From: Streptomyces tubercidicus
Lineage (GTDB): Bacteria; Actinomycetota; Actinomycetes; Streptomycetales; Streptomycetaceae
Assembly (NCBI RefSeq): GCF_027497495.1
Contig: NZ_CP114205.1
Location: forward strand, 3,224,001 to 3,288,000
Reading direction: 5' to 3'
Length of the DNA stretch: 64,000 nt
Shown here: piece after piece, positions 34,596 to 45,660 of the stretch
Layout: every line of letters begins with the position of its first letter
Position numbering within the stretch: the first letter of the stretch is position 1
Position numbers and translations under genes: made by a program
Notes under the pieces: model-generated
What the model saw: only the letters and a program-made list of their open reading frames with translations
What the model was told of the DNA's origin: nothing
Databases searched by the model: none

Positions 34596-37500
34596 TCACG
34601 TCGCTCTCGGTTCCCCCGCCCACAGCGCCTCCGCCCCCAGTGCCTCCGCCAATACCTCCGCCAGATGCCGCCCCCGCCGGTCGCCGAGCTGGTCCAGTTG
34701 GGTGCGGCAGGAGAAGCCGTCGGCCAGGATCTCGGTGTTGGCGGTGGATTGCCGGACGGCGGGGAGGAGCTGGTCCTCGGCGCAGGCCACCGACACGTCG
34801 TAGTGGCCGCGTTCGAAGCCGAAGTTGCCGGCGAGGCCGCAGCAGCCGCCGGTCAGGCTTCCGGTGAGGCCGGCGCGTTCGCGGAGGCGGCGGTCGGCGG
34901 CGTCGCCGAGGACGGCGTGCTGGTGGCAGTGGGTCTGGCCGGCGATGGGGCGGTCGATGCGCGGGGGCTGCCAGTCGGGGGCCAGTTCTTCCAGGGCTTG
35001 GGCGAAGGTCCGTACGGAGCGGGCCAGTTGGGCTGCGCGGGGGTCGTCGGCGAGGAGTTCGGGGAGGTCGGTGCGGAGGGCGGCGGCGCAGCTCGGTTCG
35101 AGGACGACCAGGGGGTGGCCGTCCTGGAGGAGGGGGCTCAGGATCTCGACCGTACGGCGCATGACGCGGCGGGCCTGGTCGAGTTGTCCGGTGGAGACGT
35201 AGGTGAGGCCGCAGCAGAGGGGAGGGCGGTGCAGCCGGGGCAAGGCGGCGGGTTGTGGGAGGGCGCCGCCGGGCTGGCGCAGGGGGGCGGTGGGCGGCAG
35301 GAGGGGGCGGAGTCCGGCGGCTTCCAGGACGTGTACGGCGGCGCGGCCGACCTCCGGGGAGAGGTGGTTGGTGAAGGTGTCGGGCCAGAGGATGACGGTG
35401 CGGGCGGAGGTTCCCCCGTTGGCTGTCGTCGTACGGCCGGAGGTTCCCCCGTTGGCTGTCGTCGAACGGCCGGAGGCTCCCCCGGTGGCCGTCGTCGTAC
35501 GGCCGGATGCCGGGTGGGGGGCTCCGGTGGTCCGGCGGCGGTGCCACCACCAGCGGGTGAAGGTTTCGGTGGCCAGTTCGGGGATCGGGCGCTCGGGGGC
35601 GATGCCGCCCAGGCGTTTCGCGACGGTGGCCAGCGGGGTACGGGCGAGGGCGTTGAGGGCGGGGGCCAGGGGGGCGGCGGCGTGGAGCCACTGGGGGAGG
35701 CGGCCCATTGAGTAGTGGGCGGCGGGGCGTAGCCGGCCCTCGTAGTGGTGGTGCAGGAATTCCGCCTTGTAGGTGGCCATGTCGACGCCGACGGGGCAGT
35801 CGCTGCGGCAGCCCTTGCAGGAGAGGCAGAGGTCGAGGGCGTCGCGTACCTCGGGTGACTGCCAGCCGTCCGTGATCACCTCGCCGGCCAGCATCTCGTG
35901 CAGCAGGCGGGCGCGGCCGCGGGTGGAGTGCTGTTCCTCGCCGGTGGCGCGGAAGGACGGGCACATGACGTCCGTGGAGCCGGGTGCCGTCGTGGCGTTG
36001 CGGCATTTGGCGACGCCTACGCAGCGCCGTACGGCCGCGGAGAAGTCGCCGTTGTCGTGCGGATAGCCGAACTCCACCGGGACCGGGCGCCGGGGCAGCA
36101 CCGCGAAGCGGAGGTTCTCGTCGAGCCGCGCGGGGCGGATGAGCATGCCGGGGTTGAGGCCGGCGGCCGGGTCCCAGAGCGATTTGAACTGCTCGAAGAC
36201 GTGGACGAGTTCCGGGCCGTACATCTTCGGGAGCAGTTCGGCGCGGGCCTGGCCGTCGCCGTGTTCGCCGGAGAGTGAGCCGCCGTGCGCGACGACCAGC
36301 TCGCCGAGGTCGTAGGAGAAGTCGCGGAAGCGGCGGATGCCGGGGGCCGTCAGCAGGTCGAAATCGATGCGGATGTGGATGCAGCCGTCGCCGAAGTGGC
36401 CGTAGGGGGTGCCGCGCAGGCCGTGCTGGGAGAGCAGGGCCCGGAAGTCGCGGAGGTACGGGCCCAGTTGGGCCGGTGGGACGGCGCAGTCCTCCCAGCC
36501 GGGCCACGCCTCTCCCCCACGCTCGGCTCCGCTCGCGCGGGCGGTACCCCCATCGTCGGGCAACCGGCTAGCGGCACCGGAGGCGTCCTCGCGGATGCGC
36601 CACAGGGCGCGCTGGCCGACCGGGTCGGTGACGACGGTGTGGTCGGTGCTGCCGTCCGCGGCGGCCGCGCGGCAGAGCGCCCTGGCGCGGGCGGCCGCCT
36701 CACCGGGGCTCGCGCCGCCCATCTCCACGAACAGCCAGGCGCCCCCCTTGGGCAGTCCAGCGGCATCGCCGACCAAATCGGCGGCCATCCCCTCGACGGT
36801 CATCGGCCGGTACGGGAGGAGGGTGTGCGCGGCCTCGGCGGCGGCGCTCTCGTCGGGGTAGGCGAGGACGGCGAGCACCCGGGCCGCGGGGGTCTCCACG
36901 AGCCGTACGGTCGCCTCGGTCAGCACCCCGAGGGTGCCTTCGCTGCCGGTGAGGGCGCGGGCCAGGTCGGTGCCGTTCTCCGGGAGCAGCGCGTCCAGGG
37001 CGTAGCCGGAGATCCGGCGGGGCAGGTCGGGGTAGCCGGTGCGCAGCAGCGCCAACTCGCCGTCCACCAGGCGTTTTACGCCGTCCCGGAGTGCCGGGGG
37101 CAGTCCGGTGGGGGCGCCGGTGGGGTCCGTGCCGCGGCCGGCCCGTACCGGCTCGCCGCCGTACGTCAGCAGCTCCAGTTCGCGGACGCTGTCGGCGGTG
37201 GTGCCCCAGGCCACCGAGTGCGAACCGCAGGAGTTGTTGCCGATCATGCCGCCGAGGGTGCAGCGGCTGTGGGTGGAGGGGTCGGGGCCGAAGGTCAGGC
37301 CGTGGGCGCCGGCCGCCGCGCGCAGGTCGTCCAGGATGACGCCGGGCTGAACGACGGCCGTACGGGCGGCCGGGTCGAGTGACACGATCCGCCGCATGTG
37401 CCGCGTGAAGTCCAGCACCACGCCGACGCCGGTCGCCTGTCCCGCGATGCTGGTCCCGGCGCCGCGCGGCACCACAGGCACCCCGTGCTCCCGGCACACC

Positions 37501-37685
37501 CGCAGCGCCGCCGCGACATCCTCGGCGTCCCGGGGCGCGACCACCGCTCTGGGCACCCGCCGGTAGTTGGACGCGTCCATGGTCACCAGGGCCCGGTCGG
37601 CCGCGGCGAACGAGACCTCCCCCCGTACCGCGGCCGCCAACTCCTTCGCCAGATCCCGCTTCTCCGTCTCCGTACGATCAGCCAT
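34596..37685 (-). CDS. FAD-linked oxidase / Fe-S oxidoreductase fusion (D-lactate dehydrogenase-like)
   Basis: A 1029-residue protein. The FAD_binding_4 domain (about 45-190, 'VVPRGAGTSIAGQATGVGVV' and 'GMIGNNSCGSHS') is followed by the FAD-oxidase C domain to ~510. A ferredoxin-type domain has 'CLSCKGCRSDCPVG', and two CCG motifs follow ('PLCCGLTYVS', 'GGCCGLAGNFG'). This architecture oxidises D-2-hydroxy acids such as D-lactate or glycolate and passes electrons to quinone or cytochrome at the membrane. Two odd features lie within the frame: a dispersed-repeat insertion at 36512-36553 (residues ~378-391) and three 33-bp tandem units at 35406-35504. Both add residues in loops and keep the frame. 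ATG at 37685 with GGAG close upstream. Confidence 0.9.
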   Translation of the reverse strand: MADRTETEKRDLAKELAAAVRGEVSFAAADRALVTMDASNYRRVPRAVVAPRDAEDVAAALRVCREHGVPVVPRGAGTSIAGQATGVGVVLDFTRHMRRIVSLDPAARTAVVQPGVILDDLRAAAGAHGLTFGPDPSTHSRCTLGGMIGNNSCGSHSVAWGTTADSVRELELLTYGGEPVRAGRGTDPTGAPTGLPPALRDGVKRLVDGELALLRTGYPDLPRRISGYALDALLPENGTDLARALTGSEGTLGVLTEATVRLVETPAARVLAVLAYPDESAAAEAAHTLLPYRPMTVEGMAADLVGDAAGLPKGGAWLFVEMGGASPGEAAARARALCRAAAADGSTDHTVVTDPVGQRALWRIREDASGAASRLPDDGGTARASGAERGGEAWPGWEDCAVPPAQLGPYLRDFRALLSQHGLRGTPYGHFGDGCIHIRIDFDLLTAPGIRRFRDFSYDLGELVVAHGGSLSGEHGDGQARAELLPKMYGPELVHVFEQFKSLWDPAAGLNPGMLIRPARLDENLRFAVLPRRPVPVEFGYPHDNGDFSAAVRRCVGVAKCRNATTAPGSTDVMCPSFRATGEEQHSTRGRARLLHEMLAGEVITDGWQSPEVRDALDLCLSCKGCRSDCPVGVDMATYKAEFLHHHYEGRLRPAAHYSMGRLPQWLHAAAPLAPALNALARTPLATVAKRLGGIAPERPIPELATETFTRWWWHRRRTTGAPHPASGRTTTATGGASGRSTTANGGTSGRTTTANGGTSARTVILWPDTFTNHLSPEVGRAAVHVLEAAGLRPLLPPTAPLRQPGGALPQPAALPRLHRPPLCCGLTYVSTGQLDQARRVMRRTVEILSPLLQDGHPLVVLEPSCAAALRTDLPELLADDPRAAQLARSVRTFAQALEELAPDWQPPRIDRPIAGQTHCHQHAVLGDAADRRLRERAGLTGSLTGGCCGLAGNFGFERGHYDVSVACAEDQLLPAVRQSTANTEILADGFSCRTQLDQLGDRRGRHLAEVLAEALGAEALWAGEPRAT
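35406..35504. repeat. 33-bp tandem repeat inside a coding region
   Basis: Three units of 33 bp (35406-35438, 35439-35471, 35472-35504) encode an 11-residue repeat (about 'SGRTTTANGGT') between the ferredoxin and CCG parts of the FAD/Fe-S oxidoreductase. The unit length keeps the reading frame. It reads as a disordered linker that can change length by slippage. Confidence 0.88.
36512..36553. repeat. Dispersed Streptomyces repeat inserted in a gene
   Basis: CTCCCCCACGCTCGGCTCCG, then about a dozen GC-rich bases, then GGTACCCCCAT. This is the well-known short GC-rich repeat usually found between Streptomyces genes. Here it lies in the oxidoreductase coding sequence and is translated in frame as 'DDGGTARASGAERGGEAW', in a loop just before 'PGWEDCAVPP'. 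Confidence 0.65.
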
Positions 37686-37712
37686 GTCTCCAGCCTGCCC
37701 ACTGGGACGGGT

Positions 37713-39347
37713 TCATGGGCGGTCGGCGGGCCGGATGTCGGGCGAATTGCCGCGTCCTGGGGCGGGGAGGGCGGCCGCGGCCGCCGCCCGGTCCGTCGTG
37801 GCGGCGGCTGGATGGAAGCGGAAGACGTTGTCCGGATCGTGCTGAGCCTTGAGGGCGGCCAGCTGCCGGTGCTCCTCCGGGGCGTGCACGCTGCGGGCCA
37901 CCTCGTCGGCGTCCGGACGGTCACCGTGCCCGCCGAAGAGGAAGTTCACGCTCCGGCCGAGCCGCCAGGGCGCGACGGCCGCCAGCGCCTCGGCGTGCAG
38001 CGCCCGGACGTCTGCCAGGGCGGCGGCCGCCTCCGCACCGCCCGGCCCGTCGCCCGCCACGGCTCCCGTGAGCGGCGACAGCACCCGCAGGGCATAACGG
38101 GCGTCCCGGTGGCCGACGGAACCGGCCGGGGCGCCAGCCGGGGCGCCAGCGGGGGCACCGGCCGAGACGCCCCCCTTGGCCATCGCCCCGCCGAGATGAT
38201 TGAGCTGGACCACGCACATGACCGGGGCGGCCGGTCCGGTCAGCGCCGCCACCCGGCGCAGCGCGGCCGCGTCCAGCCCGCTGAGCAGCGCGTTGTCGCC
38301 GTCGTAGGCATGCGGATCGGCCGGGTCGCGATGGATGGTGTGGGACTCGGCGTACGGCATCTCGCGCAGGTCGTCGCTCACCCGGGGCCCCACCGCCCGC
38401 AGCGGCGCCACCAGTCGCTCGCCCTCCTCGACGCTCCCCGTATAGGCGATCCGGATCTGCGCCAGGTAGCGGCCGCGCAGCGCCGCGGGCAACTGCGGGA
38501 GGTCCGGGTAGACGATCAGAGCGAGGGATGACGTGAGCTCGTCGGGGACGGTCCCGGTCCAGTGCAGATACGCCGCCAGCGCCTCGTCGATCTGTTCGCC
38601 GCCGAACACCAGCTGCCCGCCGTACAGCCGGGCCACCGGCACCAGCCCGAACTCCATCGCGGTCACCACCCCCAGGCCGTGGCCGCCGCCCAGCAGCGCC
38701 CGGAACAGCTCGGGGTCGCGCTCCGCGGTGACCCGCAGCTCCCGGGCGTCGGCGGTGACGAGGTCGACGGACCGCACCTGGTCGGCGGCGAATCCGTACG
38801 TCCTGGCCAGCACCCCGACGCCACCCCCGAGGGTGTACGAGATGACGCCGACGCCCGGGGAGGAGCCGTTGAGCGGGGCGAGTCCATACGGGGCCGCCGC
38901 CTCGACGACCTGTCCCCAGACGGCGCCCGCCTCGACCCGCGCGGTACCTGCCGCCGCGTCCACCCGCACCCCGGCCATCCGCCGCGTACTGATCAGCAGC
39001 CCGCCGTCGGTGGCCGCGGACAGCCCGTGCCCGGTGGCCTGCACCGCGACCGGCAGCCCCTGGGCGCGGGCGAAGCGCACCGCGGCGACGACGTCCTCGG
39101 CGCACCGGGCTCCGACGATCACAGCGGGCCGGTGCTGCCGTGCCAGCTGGAAGCCGGACCGCTCGGCGTCGTAGCCGTCGTCCCCGGGGACGAGGACGGG
39201 GCCCCGGACCTGCGCCATGAGGGCGGCGAGGGCGACGGGTTCGAGGGCACGGGATTCGACGGCGGCGGGTTCGAGGGTGGCGGCGGACGGCCGGGCGGGG
39301 GCGGTGTTGATCTCCATGCCCCGCACTCTTCCGCGATAACTGGACAT
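37713..39347 (-). CDS. Berberine-bridge-type FAD oxidoreductase
   Basis: A 544-residue flavoprotein of the BBE/6-hydroxynicotine oxidase group. The FAD domain has 'RPAVIVGARCAEDVVAAVRF', 'VQATGHGLSAATDGG' (the His of the usual covalent FAD link is present) and 'GVGVISYTLGGGVGVLARTYG'. The C-terminal BBE motif is 'DPDNVFRFHPAA'. A flexible 'GAPAGAPAGAPAG' repeat interrupts the middle. Members oxidise sugars, alkaloids or natural products with oxygen. The ATG at 39347 lies exactly 7 nt from a TATATG -10 box and fits a leaderless message; ATG 39317 is the alternative. The divergent WYL regulator, 24 bp away, probably controls it. Confidence 0.88.
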   Translation of the reverse strand: MSSYRGRVRGMEINTAPARPSAATLEPAAVESRALEPVALAALMAQVRGPVLVPGDDGYDAERSGFQLARQHRPAVIVGARCAEDVVAAVRFARAQGLPVAVQATGHGLSAATDGGLLISTRRMAGVRVDAAAGTARVEAGAVWGQVVEAAAPYGLAPLNGSSPGVGVISYTLGGGVGVLARTYGFAADQVRSVDLVTADARELRVTAERDPELFRALLGGGHGLGVVTAMEFGLVPVARLYGGQLVFGGEQIDEALAAYLHWTGTVPDELTSSLALIVYPDLPQLPAALRGRYLAQIRIAYTGSVEEGERLVAPLRAVGPRVSDDLREMPYAESHTIHRDPADPHAYDGDNALLSGLDAAALRRVAALTGPAAPVMCVVQLNHLGGAMAKGGVSAGAPAGAPAGAPAGSVGHRDARYALRVLSPLTGAVAGDGPGGAEAAAALADVRALHAEALAAVAPWRLGRSVNFLFGGHGDRPDADEVARSVHAPEEHRQLAALKAQHDPDNVFRFHPAAATTDRAAAAAALPAPGRGNSPDIRPADRP

Positions 39348-39354
39348 CCATCGT

Positions 39355-39364
39355 CATATATAAA
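39355..39364. promoter_or_regulatory. Overlapping divergent -10 boxes
   Basis: The AT-rich CATATATAAA serves both strands: TATAAA (39359-39364) ends 7 nt before the WYL GTG at 39372, and TATATG (minus strand, 39360-39355) ends 7 nt before the oxidase ATG at 39347. The two promoters overlap, so only one is likely to fire at a time. Confidence 0.6.
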
Positions 39365-39371
39365 AGCGGCT

Positions 39372-41589
<2,218 letters not shown>

Positions 41590-41606
41590 CGGCCTCCCCC
41601 GCGCAC

Positions 41607-41641
41607 CACAGGCCCCGGCGGGCGAACCGCCGGGGCCTGTG
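41607..41641. terminator. Bidirectional terminator after serC
   Basis: CACAGGCCCCGGCGG and its exact complement form a 15-bp stem with a 5-nt loop (GCGAA). It lies between convergent genes (serC and the ABC permease) and can end transcription from both sides. Confidence 0.9.
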
Positions 41642-41702
41642 CGCTGTCGCGGCCCGGCTGGTGCTCAACGGCCCGGCCGGCGCTCAGCGGCCCGTGCGAT
41701 GC

Positions 41703-42566
41703 TCAGCGGCTCAGCCGCCGGAAGCGCCGTACCGCCAGCGGCAGGAAGACCGCGGTGAGCGCGACCGGCCAGAGCACGGCCATCAGCACCGCATGCTGTT
41801 CGACCCAACTGCCGCCCGTGGTGGCCGGGTTGCCGAAGAGTTCCCGGATGGCGCCGGCCGTCGAGGAGACCGGGTTCCACAGGGCGAGGGCGCCCAGCCA
41901 GTCCGGCATCATCGACGGCGGGGTGAAGACGCTGGAGATCATGCCGAACGGCATGGCGACGGCGTACAGACCGCCGGCCGTTTCCTGGTTGGGGACCAGC
42001 AGGCCGAGATAGATGCCGATCCAGATCAGGGCGAAGCGCAGAAGCAGCAGCAGCCCGAAGGCGGCGAGGGTGGCGGCCGGGCTGCCGTGGGAGCGCCAGC
42101 CGACGATCACGGCGATCACGGCCAGCGCCGCGAGATCGACGCTCGCACTGATCACATCGGACACCCCGCGCCCGCTGACCACGGCCGACGGCGCCATCGG
42201 CAGCGAACGGAAGCGGTCGGTGACCCCGCGCTCCCGGTCGATGGCGACGGCCACCGCGGTGTTCATGAAGCCGAAGGAGACCGTCATCGCGAAGATGCCG
42301 GGCATCGCGAACGCCGGATAGTCCACCCCGCCGCCGACATTCATCGCGCTGCCGAAGACATAGACGAAGAGCACCACGGAGACGACCGGGTAGCCCAGTT
42401 GCCAGGCGATGATGACGGGCTGCCGGATGAGATGGGTCAGATCCCGGCGGACGATGGTCAGGCAGTCGGCGATGGCCCAGTAGGCGCGGCGCGCGAGGCC
42501 GTCTTCCTGTTCTGCCGGTCCGGGGTGGCCGTCGGACGGGATATGGAGCACGGTGCCTGCGCTCAT
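41703..42566 (-). CDS. ABC-2 type exporter permease (DrrB-like)
   Basis: A 287-residue membrane protein with six predicted transmembrane helices, in the ABC-2 family of drug-efflux permeases. Landmarks include '[20 protein letters not shown]', '[20 protein letters not shown]' and '[21 protein letters not shown]', matching DrrB-type proteins. It pairs with the ATPase just upstream; the start overlaps the ATPase stop (ATGA, 42563-42566). The pair likely exports a hydrophobic drug or lipid. The divergent TetR gene is its probable regulator. Confidence 0.92.
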   Translation of the reverse strand: MSAGTVLHIPSDGHPGPAEQEDGLARRAYWAIADCLTIVRRDLTHLIRQPVIIAWQLGYPVVSVVLFVYVFGSAMNVGGGVDYPAFAMPGIFAMTVSFGFMNTAVAVAIDRERGVTDRFRSLPMAPSAVVSGRGVSDVISASVDLAALAVIAVIVGWRSHGSPAATLAAFGLLLLLRFALIWIGIYLGLLVPNQETAGGLYAVAMPFGMISSVFTPPSMMPDWLGALALWNPVSSTAGAIRELFGNPATTGGSWVEQHAVLMAVLWPVALTAVFLPLAVRRFRRLSR

Positions 42567-43594
42567 GCGGCTGCCTCCTCGTCGGCCGCGGCCGCCGGGC
42601 GTCCGGTGAGACGGAGAAAGACCTCATCGAGCGTCGGGCGGCGCAGCCCGATGTCCTCGACGCCGACGCCCGCGTCCTGGAGGGTGCGCGCGACCTCGGT
42701 CAGCGCCGCCACGCCCTCGGCCACCGGGGCCCCGACCCGCCGTTCGGCCTCGTCCGTCGTGGGCCGTACGCCGTCCGCGGCGACCCGCGCCATGGTCCGT
42801 ACCGCGTGCGGGAGATCGGCCGGGTCGCTCAGCACCACCTGGAGGCTCTCCCCGCCGACCTGCCGTTTCAGCGCGGCGGGTGTGCCGTCGGCGATCGTGC
42901 GGCCGTGCTCGATGACGGAGATCCGGTCGGCCAACCGGTCCGCCTCATCGAGGTATTGGGTGGTCAGCAGCACGGTGGTACCGCCCGCGGCGAGCCGGCG
43001 GACCGCCTCCCAGACCTCGTTGCGGCCGCGCGGATCGAGGCCGGTGGTCGGCTCGTCCAGGAAGAGCACCTCGGGGGCGAGGAGCAGACTGGCGGCGAGG
43101 TCGAGCCGGCGGCGCATCCCGCCGCTGTAGCCCTTGACCGGCTTCCCGGCCGCGTCGGCCAGCCCGAACTGCTCCAGCAGCTCCGTGGCCCGGTCCCGTG
43201 CTCGGCGGGCGCCGAGGTGGAAGAGCCGGCCGAACATCTCCAGGTTCTGCCGTCCGGTCAATATCCCGTCCACGGCGGCGTATTGGCCGGCCAGCCCGAT
43301 CCTGGCGCGCACCCGCTGCGGCGCCCGCACCACGTCGTGCCCGGCGACCGTGGCCCGTCCGCCGTCCGGTCGCAGCAGGGTGGCGAGGATGCGGACGACG
43401 GTGGTCTTGCCCGCACCGTTCGGCCCGAGCAGGCCGTGCACCGTGCCCTGGCGGACGGTGAGATCGAGGCCGTCCAGGGCCCGCTTGTCTCCGTACCGCT
43501 TCTCCAGGCCCTCCGCGCGCACCGCCACCCCGGGCGGCACGTGCACCGCCCCTCTTCGCGTCCCGTGCCCTGTTTCGCTCGTACTGCCGGCCAT
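42563..43594 (-). CDS. ABC exporter ATPase (DrrA-like)
   Basis: A 343-residue nucleotide-binding subunit. Walker A is '[16 protein letters not shown]', the signature is '[13 protein letters not shown]', Walker B is '[16 protein letters not shown]', and the His-switch region '[21 protein letters not shown]' is DrrA-like. The C-terminal DrrA-type extension ends '[17 protein letters not shown]'. The ATG at 43594 follows a GGAGGGGAG. It powers the permease encoded behind it. Two GTACRCCGTAC operators and a larger inverted repeat lie just upstream, shared with the divergent TetR gene. Confidence 0.94.
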   Translation of the reverse strand: MAGSTSETGHGTRRGAVHVPPGVAVRAEGLEKRYGDKRALDGLDLTVRQGTVHGLLGPNGAGKTTVVRILATLLRPDGGRATVAGHDVVRAPQRVRARIGLAGQYAAVDGILTGRQNLEMFGRLFHLGARRARDRATELLEQFGLADAAGKPVKGYSGGMRRRLDLAASLLLAPEVLFLDEPTTGLDPRGRNEVWEAVRRLAAGGTTVLLTTQYLDEADRLADRISVIEHGRTIADGTPAALKRQVGGESLQVVLSDPADLPHAVRTMARVAADGVRPTTDEAERRVGAPVAEGVAALTEVARTLQDAGVGVEDIGLRRPTLDEVFLRLTGRPAAAADEEAAA

Positions 43595-43614
43595 CGCCGC
43601 TCCCCTCCACGTCG

Positions 43615-43660
43615 AAACTGAGTACACCGTACCCGATTGCGCGTACGCCGTACTCAGTTT
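43615..43660. promoter_or_regulatory. TetR operator region of the ABC exporter
   Basis: Two copies of GTAC-RCC-GTAC (43622-43632 and 43643-43653), each nearly palindromic, lie 21 bp apart. They are enclosed by a perfect 11-bp inverted repeat, AAACTGAGTAC (43615-43625) and GTACTCAGTTT (43650-43660). Two turns of the helix between copies suit cooperative binding of two TetR dimers. Confidence 0.75.
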
Positions 43661-43688
43661 TTGCCCGGCGGCATAGGATGACCGCACG

Positions 43689-44444
43689 ATGACCACGACA
43701 GAACACAGCGGCAGCGGCGATGTCTCGCGCAGCCTGGAGCTGCTCTGGGGCCTCGGCGAACGGCCCAGCCGCGGACCCAAGCCGGGCCTCACCCTCGACC
43801 GCATCGTCACCGCGGCGGTGGCGGTCGCCGATGCCGAGGGGCTCGGCGCGCTCTCCATGCGCCGGGTCGCCACCGATCTCGGCGTCGGCACCATGTCCCT
43901 CTACCGCTATGTACCGGGCAAGGCCGAACTCCTCGACCTGATGCTCGACAAGGTCGCGGAGTTCGACGCCGACGCCCATCCCGACCCGGCCGCCGGCTGG
44001 CGCCCCGCGCTGGAGGCCCTCGCCCACGCCACCCGGCGGCAGTACCAGCAGCACCCCTGGCTGCTCCAGGTCGACCAGGCGCGCCCGCTGCTCGGCCCCA
44101 ACGCCCTGGATTCACTGGAGCATTCGGTGCGCGCCCTGGCCGGCACCGGTCTGGCCGACCGCGAGAAGATCCATGTCCTGGTGTCCTTCGGCGGCTTCCT
44201 CACCGGTATCGCCCGCACCGAGCTGCACTCCGCGCTCGCCGAGCAGCGGACCGGCGTCAGCGACGCGGACTTCTGGCAGGCACAGGAACCCGTACTGTCC
44301 AAGGCGATGCTGAGCGGCCGCTACCCCGCCCTGGCCGCCCTGGACGAGGACACCTTCGCCGGGGACGACGCCCCCGTCTTCGAGCTGGGACTGACCGCGT
44401 TCCTGGACGGCGTCGCGGCGCTCATCGCCGCCCGCACCGGCTGA
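43689..44444 (+). CDS. TetR-family repressor of the ABC exporter
   Basis: A 251-residue TetR protein with the classical DNA-binding part at about residues 35-85 ('VAVADAEGLGALSMRRVATDL', 'VGTMSLYRYVPGKAELLDLML') and a TetR_C-type ligand domain. It is divergent from the DrrAB-like genes with a well-defined double operator between them. The ATG at 43689 has TAGGAT 9 nt upstream and no Shine-Dalgarno. By analogy with TetR/DrrAB-type arrangements it should be released by the exporter's substrate, which is unknown. Confidence 0.92.
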   Translation: MTTTEHSGSGDVSRSLELLWGLGERPSRGPKPGLTLDRIVTAAVAVADAEGLGALSMRRVATDLGVGTMSLYRYVPGKAELLDLMLDKVAEFDADAHPDPAAGWRPALEALAHATRRQYQQHPWLLQVDQARPLLGPNALDSLEHSVRALAGTGLADREKIHVLVSFGGFLTGIARTELHSALAEQRTGVSDADFWQAQEPVLSKAMLSGRYPALAALDEDTFAGDDAPVFELGLTAFLDGVAALIAARTG

Positions 44445-44471
44445 AGCGGCAGCGGACGCTCCCGTACGGGC

Positions 44472-44531
44472 TAGGGTCCGTCGTTTGGATCAGGCCCCGC
44501 GAGCCCGGCCTGATCCAAACGACAGACCCTA
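44472..44531. terminator. 25-bp inverted repeat, terminator or mobile-element remnant
   Basis: TAGGGTCCGTCGTTTGGATC plus AGGCC (44472-44496) pairs with 44507-44531 with a single mismatch and a 10-nt loop. It lies between convergent genes, and its right arm includes the stop codon of the beta-propeller-like gene. The TTTGGATC-containing arms resemble ends I recall from Streptomyces insertion sequences, so it may be a domesticated mini-element. Confidence 0.7.
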
Positions 44532-45527
44532 ACCCCGCCGCCGCAGCATCCTGCGCAGCGCCACCACCAGCCCCGTTCCCAGGGCGAGGACCATGGCGCC
44601 CTTGATGAAGGCGGGGTCCAGCTCGGTGTCCGAACTTCCCTTGCCGTCCTTGCCGTTGGTGCCGTCGCCGTTCGCCGGGTCGTCGCCGGCCGCGTCCGGC
44701 AGCTGCTCGTCGCTCAGGCCGACCGGTTCGACCGCGCTGTCGGCGCCCTCGGAGCCGTACATCAGGGTGCGGCCGTCCGGGGTGAAGGTGACCGATTCGC
44801 CCTGCTGTTGGACCGGTACGCCGACGCTGCCGAGGTCCTTGGGGCGGCCGTCCTGCCAGCGGTAGATGCGGGCGCCGAAGTAGCTGCGCAGCACCAGGCG
44901 GCTGCCGTCGGGGGAGAACGCGCCGTCGGTCACCCACAGATCGACCGGGGCGACCTTGCGGAAGGTGTTGACGCCGGAGGTGGTGAGCCGCTGCGGGCCC
45001 GCGTAGAGCGCGCCACCGCCGCCCTGCTTCTTGCTGGCGAGGTAGACCCGGCCGGTCTTGGGGTGCACCATCATCGCCTCGGCGTCCCGCGGTCCGTCGG
45101 CGTACTTCACATCGAACTGGGTGGCGGTGACGGTGGTATCGCGCAGCCGCTTCGGCTCGGGGAAGCGGTAGATCCAGACGTGGTTCCAGCTGCCGCCGAG
45201 GTTGTCGCCGATGTCGCCGACGTAGAGGTTGCCGTCCGGGCCCACCGAGATCGCCTCGACATCGCGCGGGTCGCCGATACCGCGCAGCGTGACGCGGGCG
45301 ACCGTACGGCCGGACTTGCCGTCGACGGCGTAGATGTACGGGCCGTCGTCGCTGTCGTTGTGGGTCCAGTAGATCCCCGGGTGCGTGCGGCTGGCGGCCA
45401 GCCCGCTGGACTCGGTGATCCGGGGATCGCTGATGGTGAAGCCGTCGGGCTCGTCGGCCGCCGCGGGAACGACGGCCGCCGACCAGAGGATTCCCGCGGC
45501 ACCGGCCGCGCACAGAAGCGAACGCAT
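44529..45527 (-). CDS. Secreted, membrane-anchored beta-propeller-like protein
   Basis: A 332-residue protein. A signal peptide is visible (MRSLLCAAGAAGILWSAAVV then PAAADEPD). The extracellular part has propeller-like repeats ('ISVGPDGNLYVGDIGDN', 'AMMVHPKTGRVYLASKK', 'GAFSPDGSRLVLRSYF', 'VTFTPDGRTLMYGSEG'). A Gly/Asp-rich linker and a C-terminal helix plus Arg tail ('MVLALGTGLVVALRRMLRRRG') anchor it. The function is unknown; it may bind or hydrolyse extracellular ligands. ATG at 45527; a GTG two codons earlier is possible. The stop codon lies within the hairpin described above. Confidence 0.82.
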   Translation of the reverse strand: MRSLLCAAGAAGILWSAAVVPAAADEPDGFTISDPRITESSGLAASRTHPGIYWTHNDSDDGPYIYAVDGKSGRTVARVTLRGIGDPRDVEAISVGPDGNLYVGDIGDNLGGSWNHVWIYRFPEPKRLRDTTVTATQFDVKYADGPRDAEAMMVHPKTGRVYLASKKQGGGGALYAGPQRLTTSGVNTFRKVAPVDLWVTDGAFSPDGSRLVLRSYFGARIYRWQDGRPKDLGSVGVPVQQQGESVTFTPDGRTLMYGSEGADSAVEPVGLSDEQLPDAAGDDPANGDGTNGKDGKGSSDTELDPAFIKGAMVLALGTGLVVALRRMLRRRG

Positions 45528-45644
45528 GGGCACAGACTGCCATCCCGGGCCGCGGCGCGTGGGCGCAGTAGCCGTCCGGCACCCCGCGCTCCGTAGTGGC
45601 GGGCGTGGCGTGGCCAGCGTCACGTACCGGCCGGTAAGGAATCT

Positions 45645-45659
45645 CGGACATCATGTCCG
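45645..45659. promoter_or_regulatory. Perfect palindrome next to the SGNH hydrolase start
   Basis: CGGACAT-C-ATGTCCG is a perfect 15-bp palindrome one base before the ATG at 45661. A protein bound here would block initiation or transcription of the gene, and it also lies close to the divergent propeller-like gene. Confidence 0.4.
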
Positions 45660-45660
45660 G

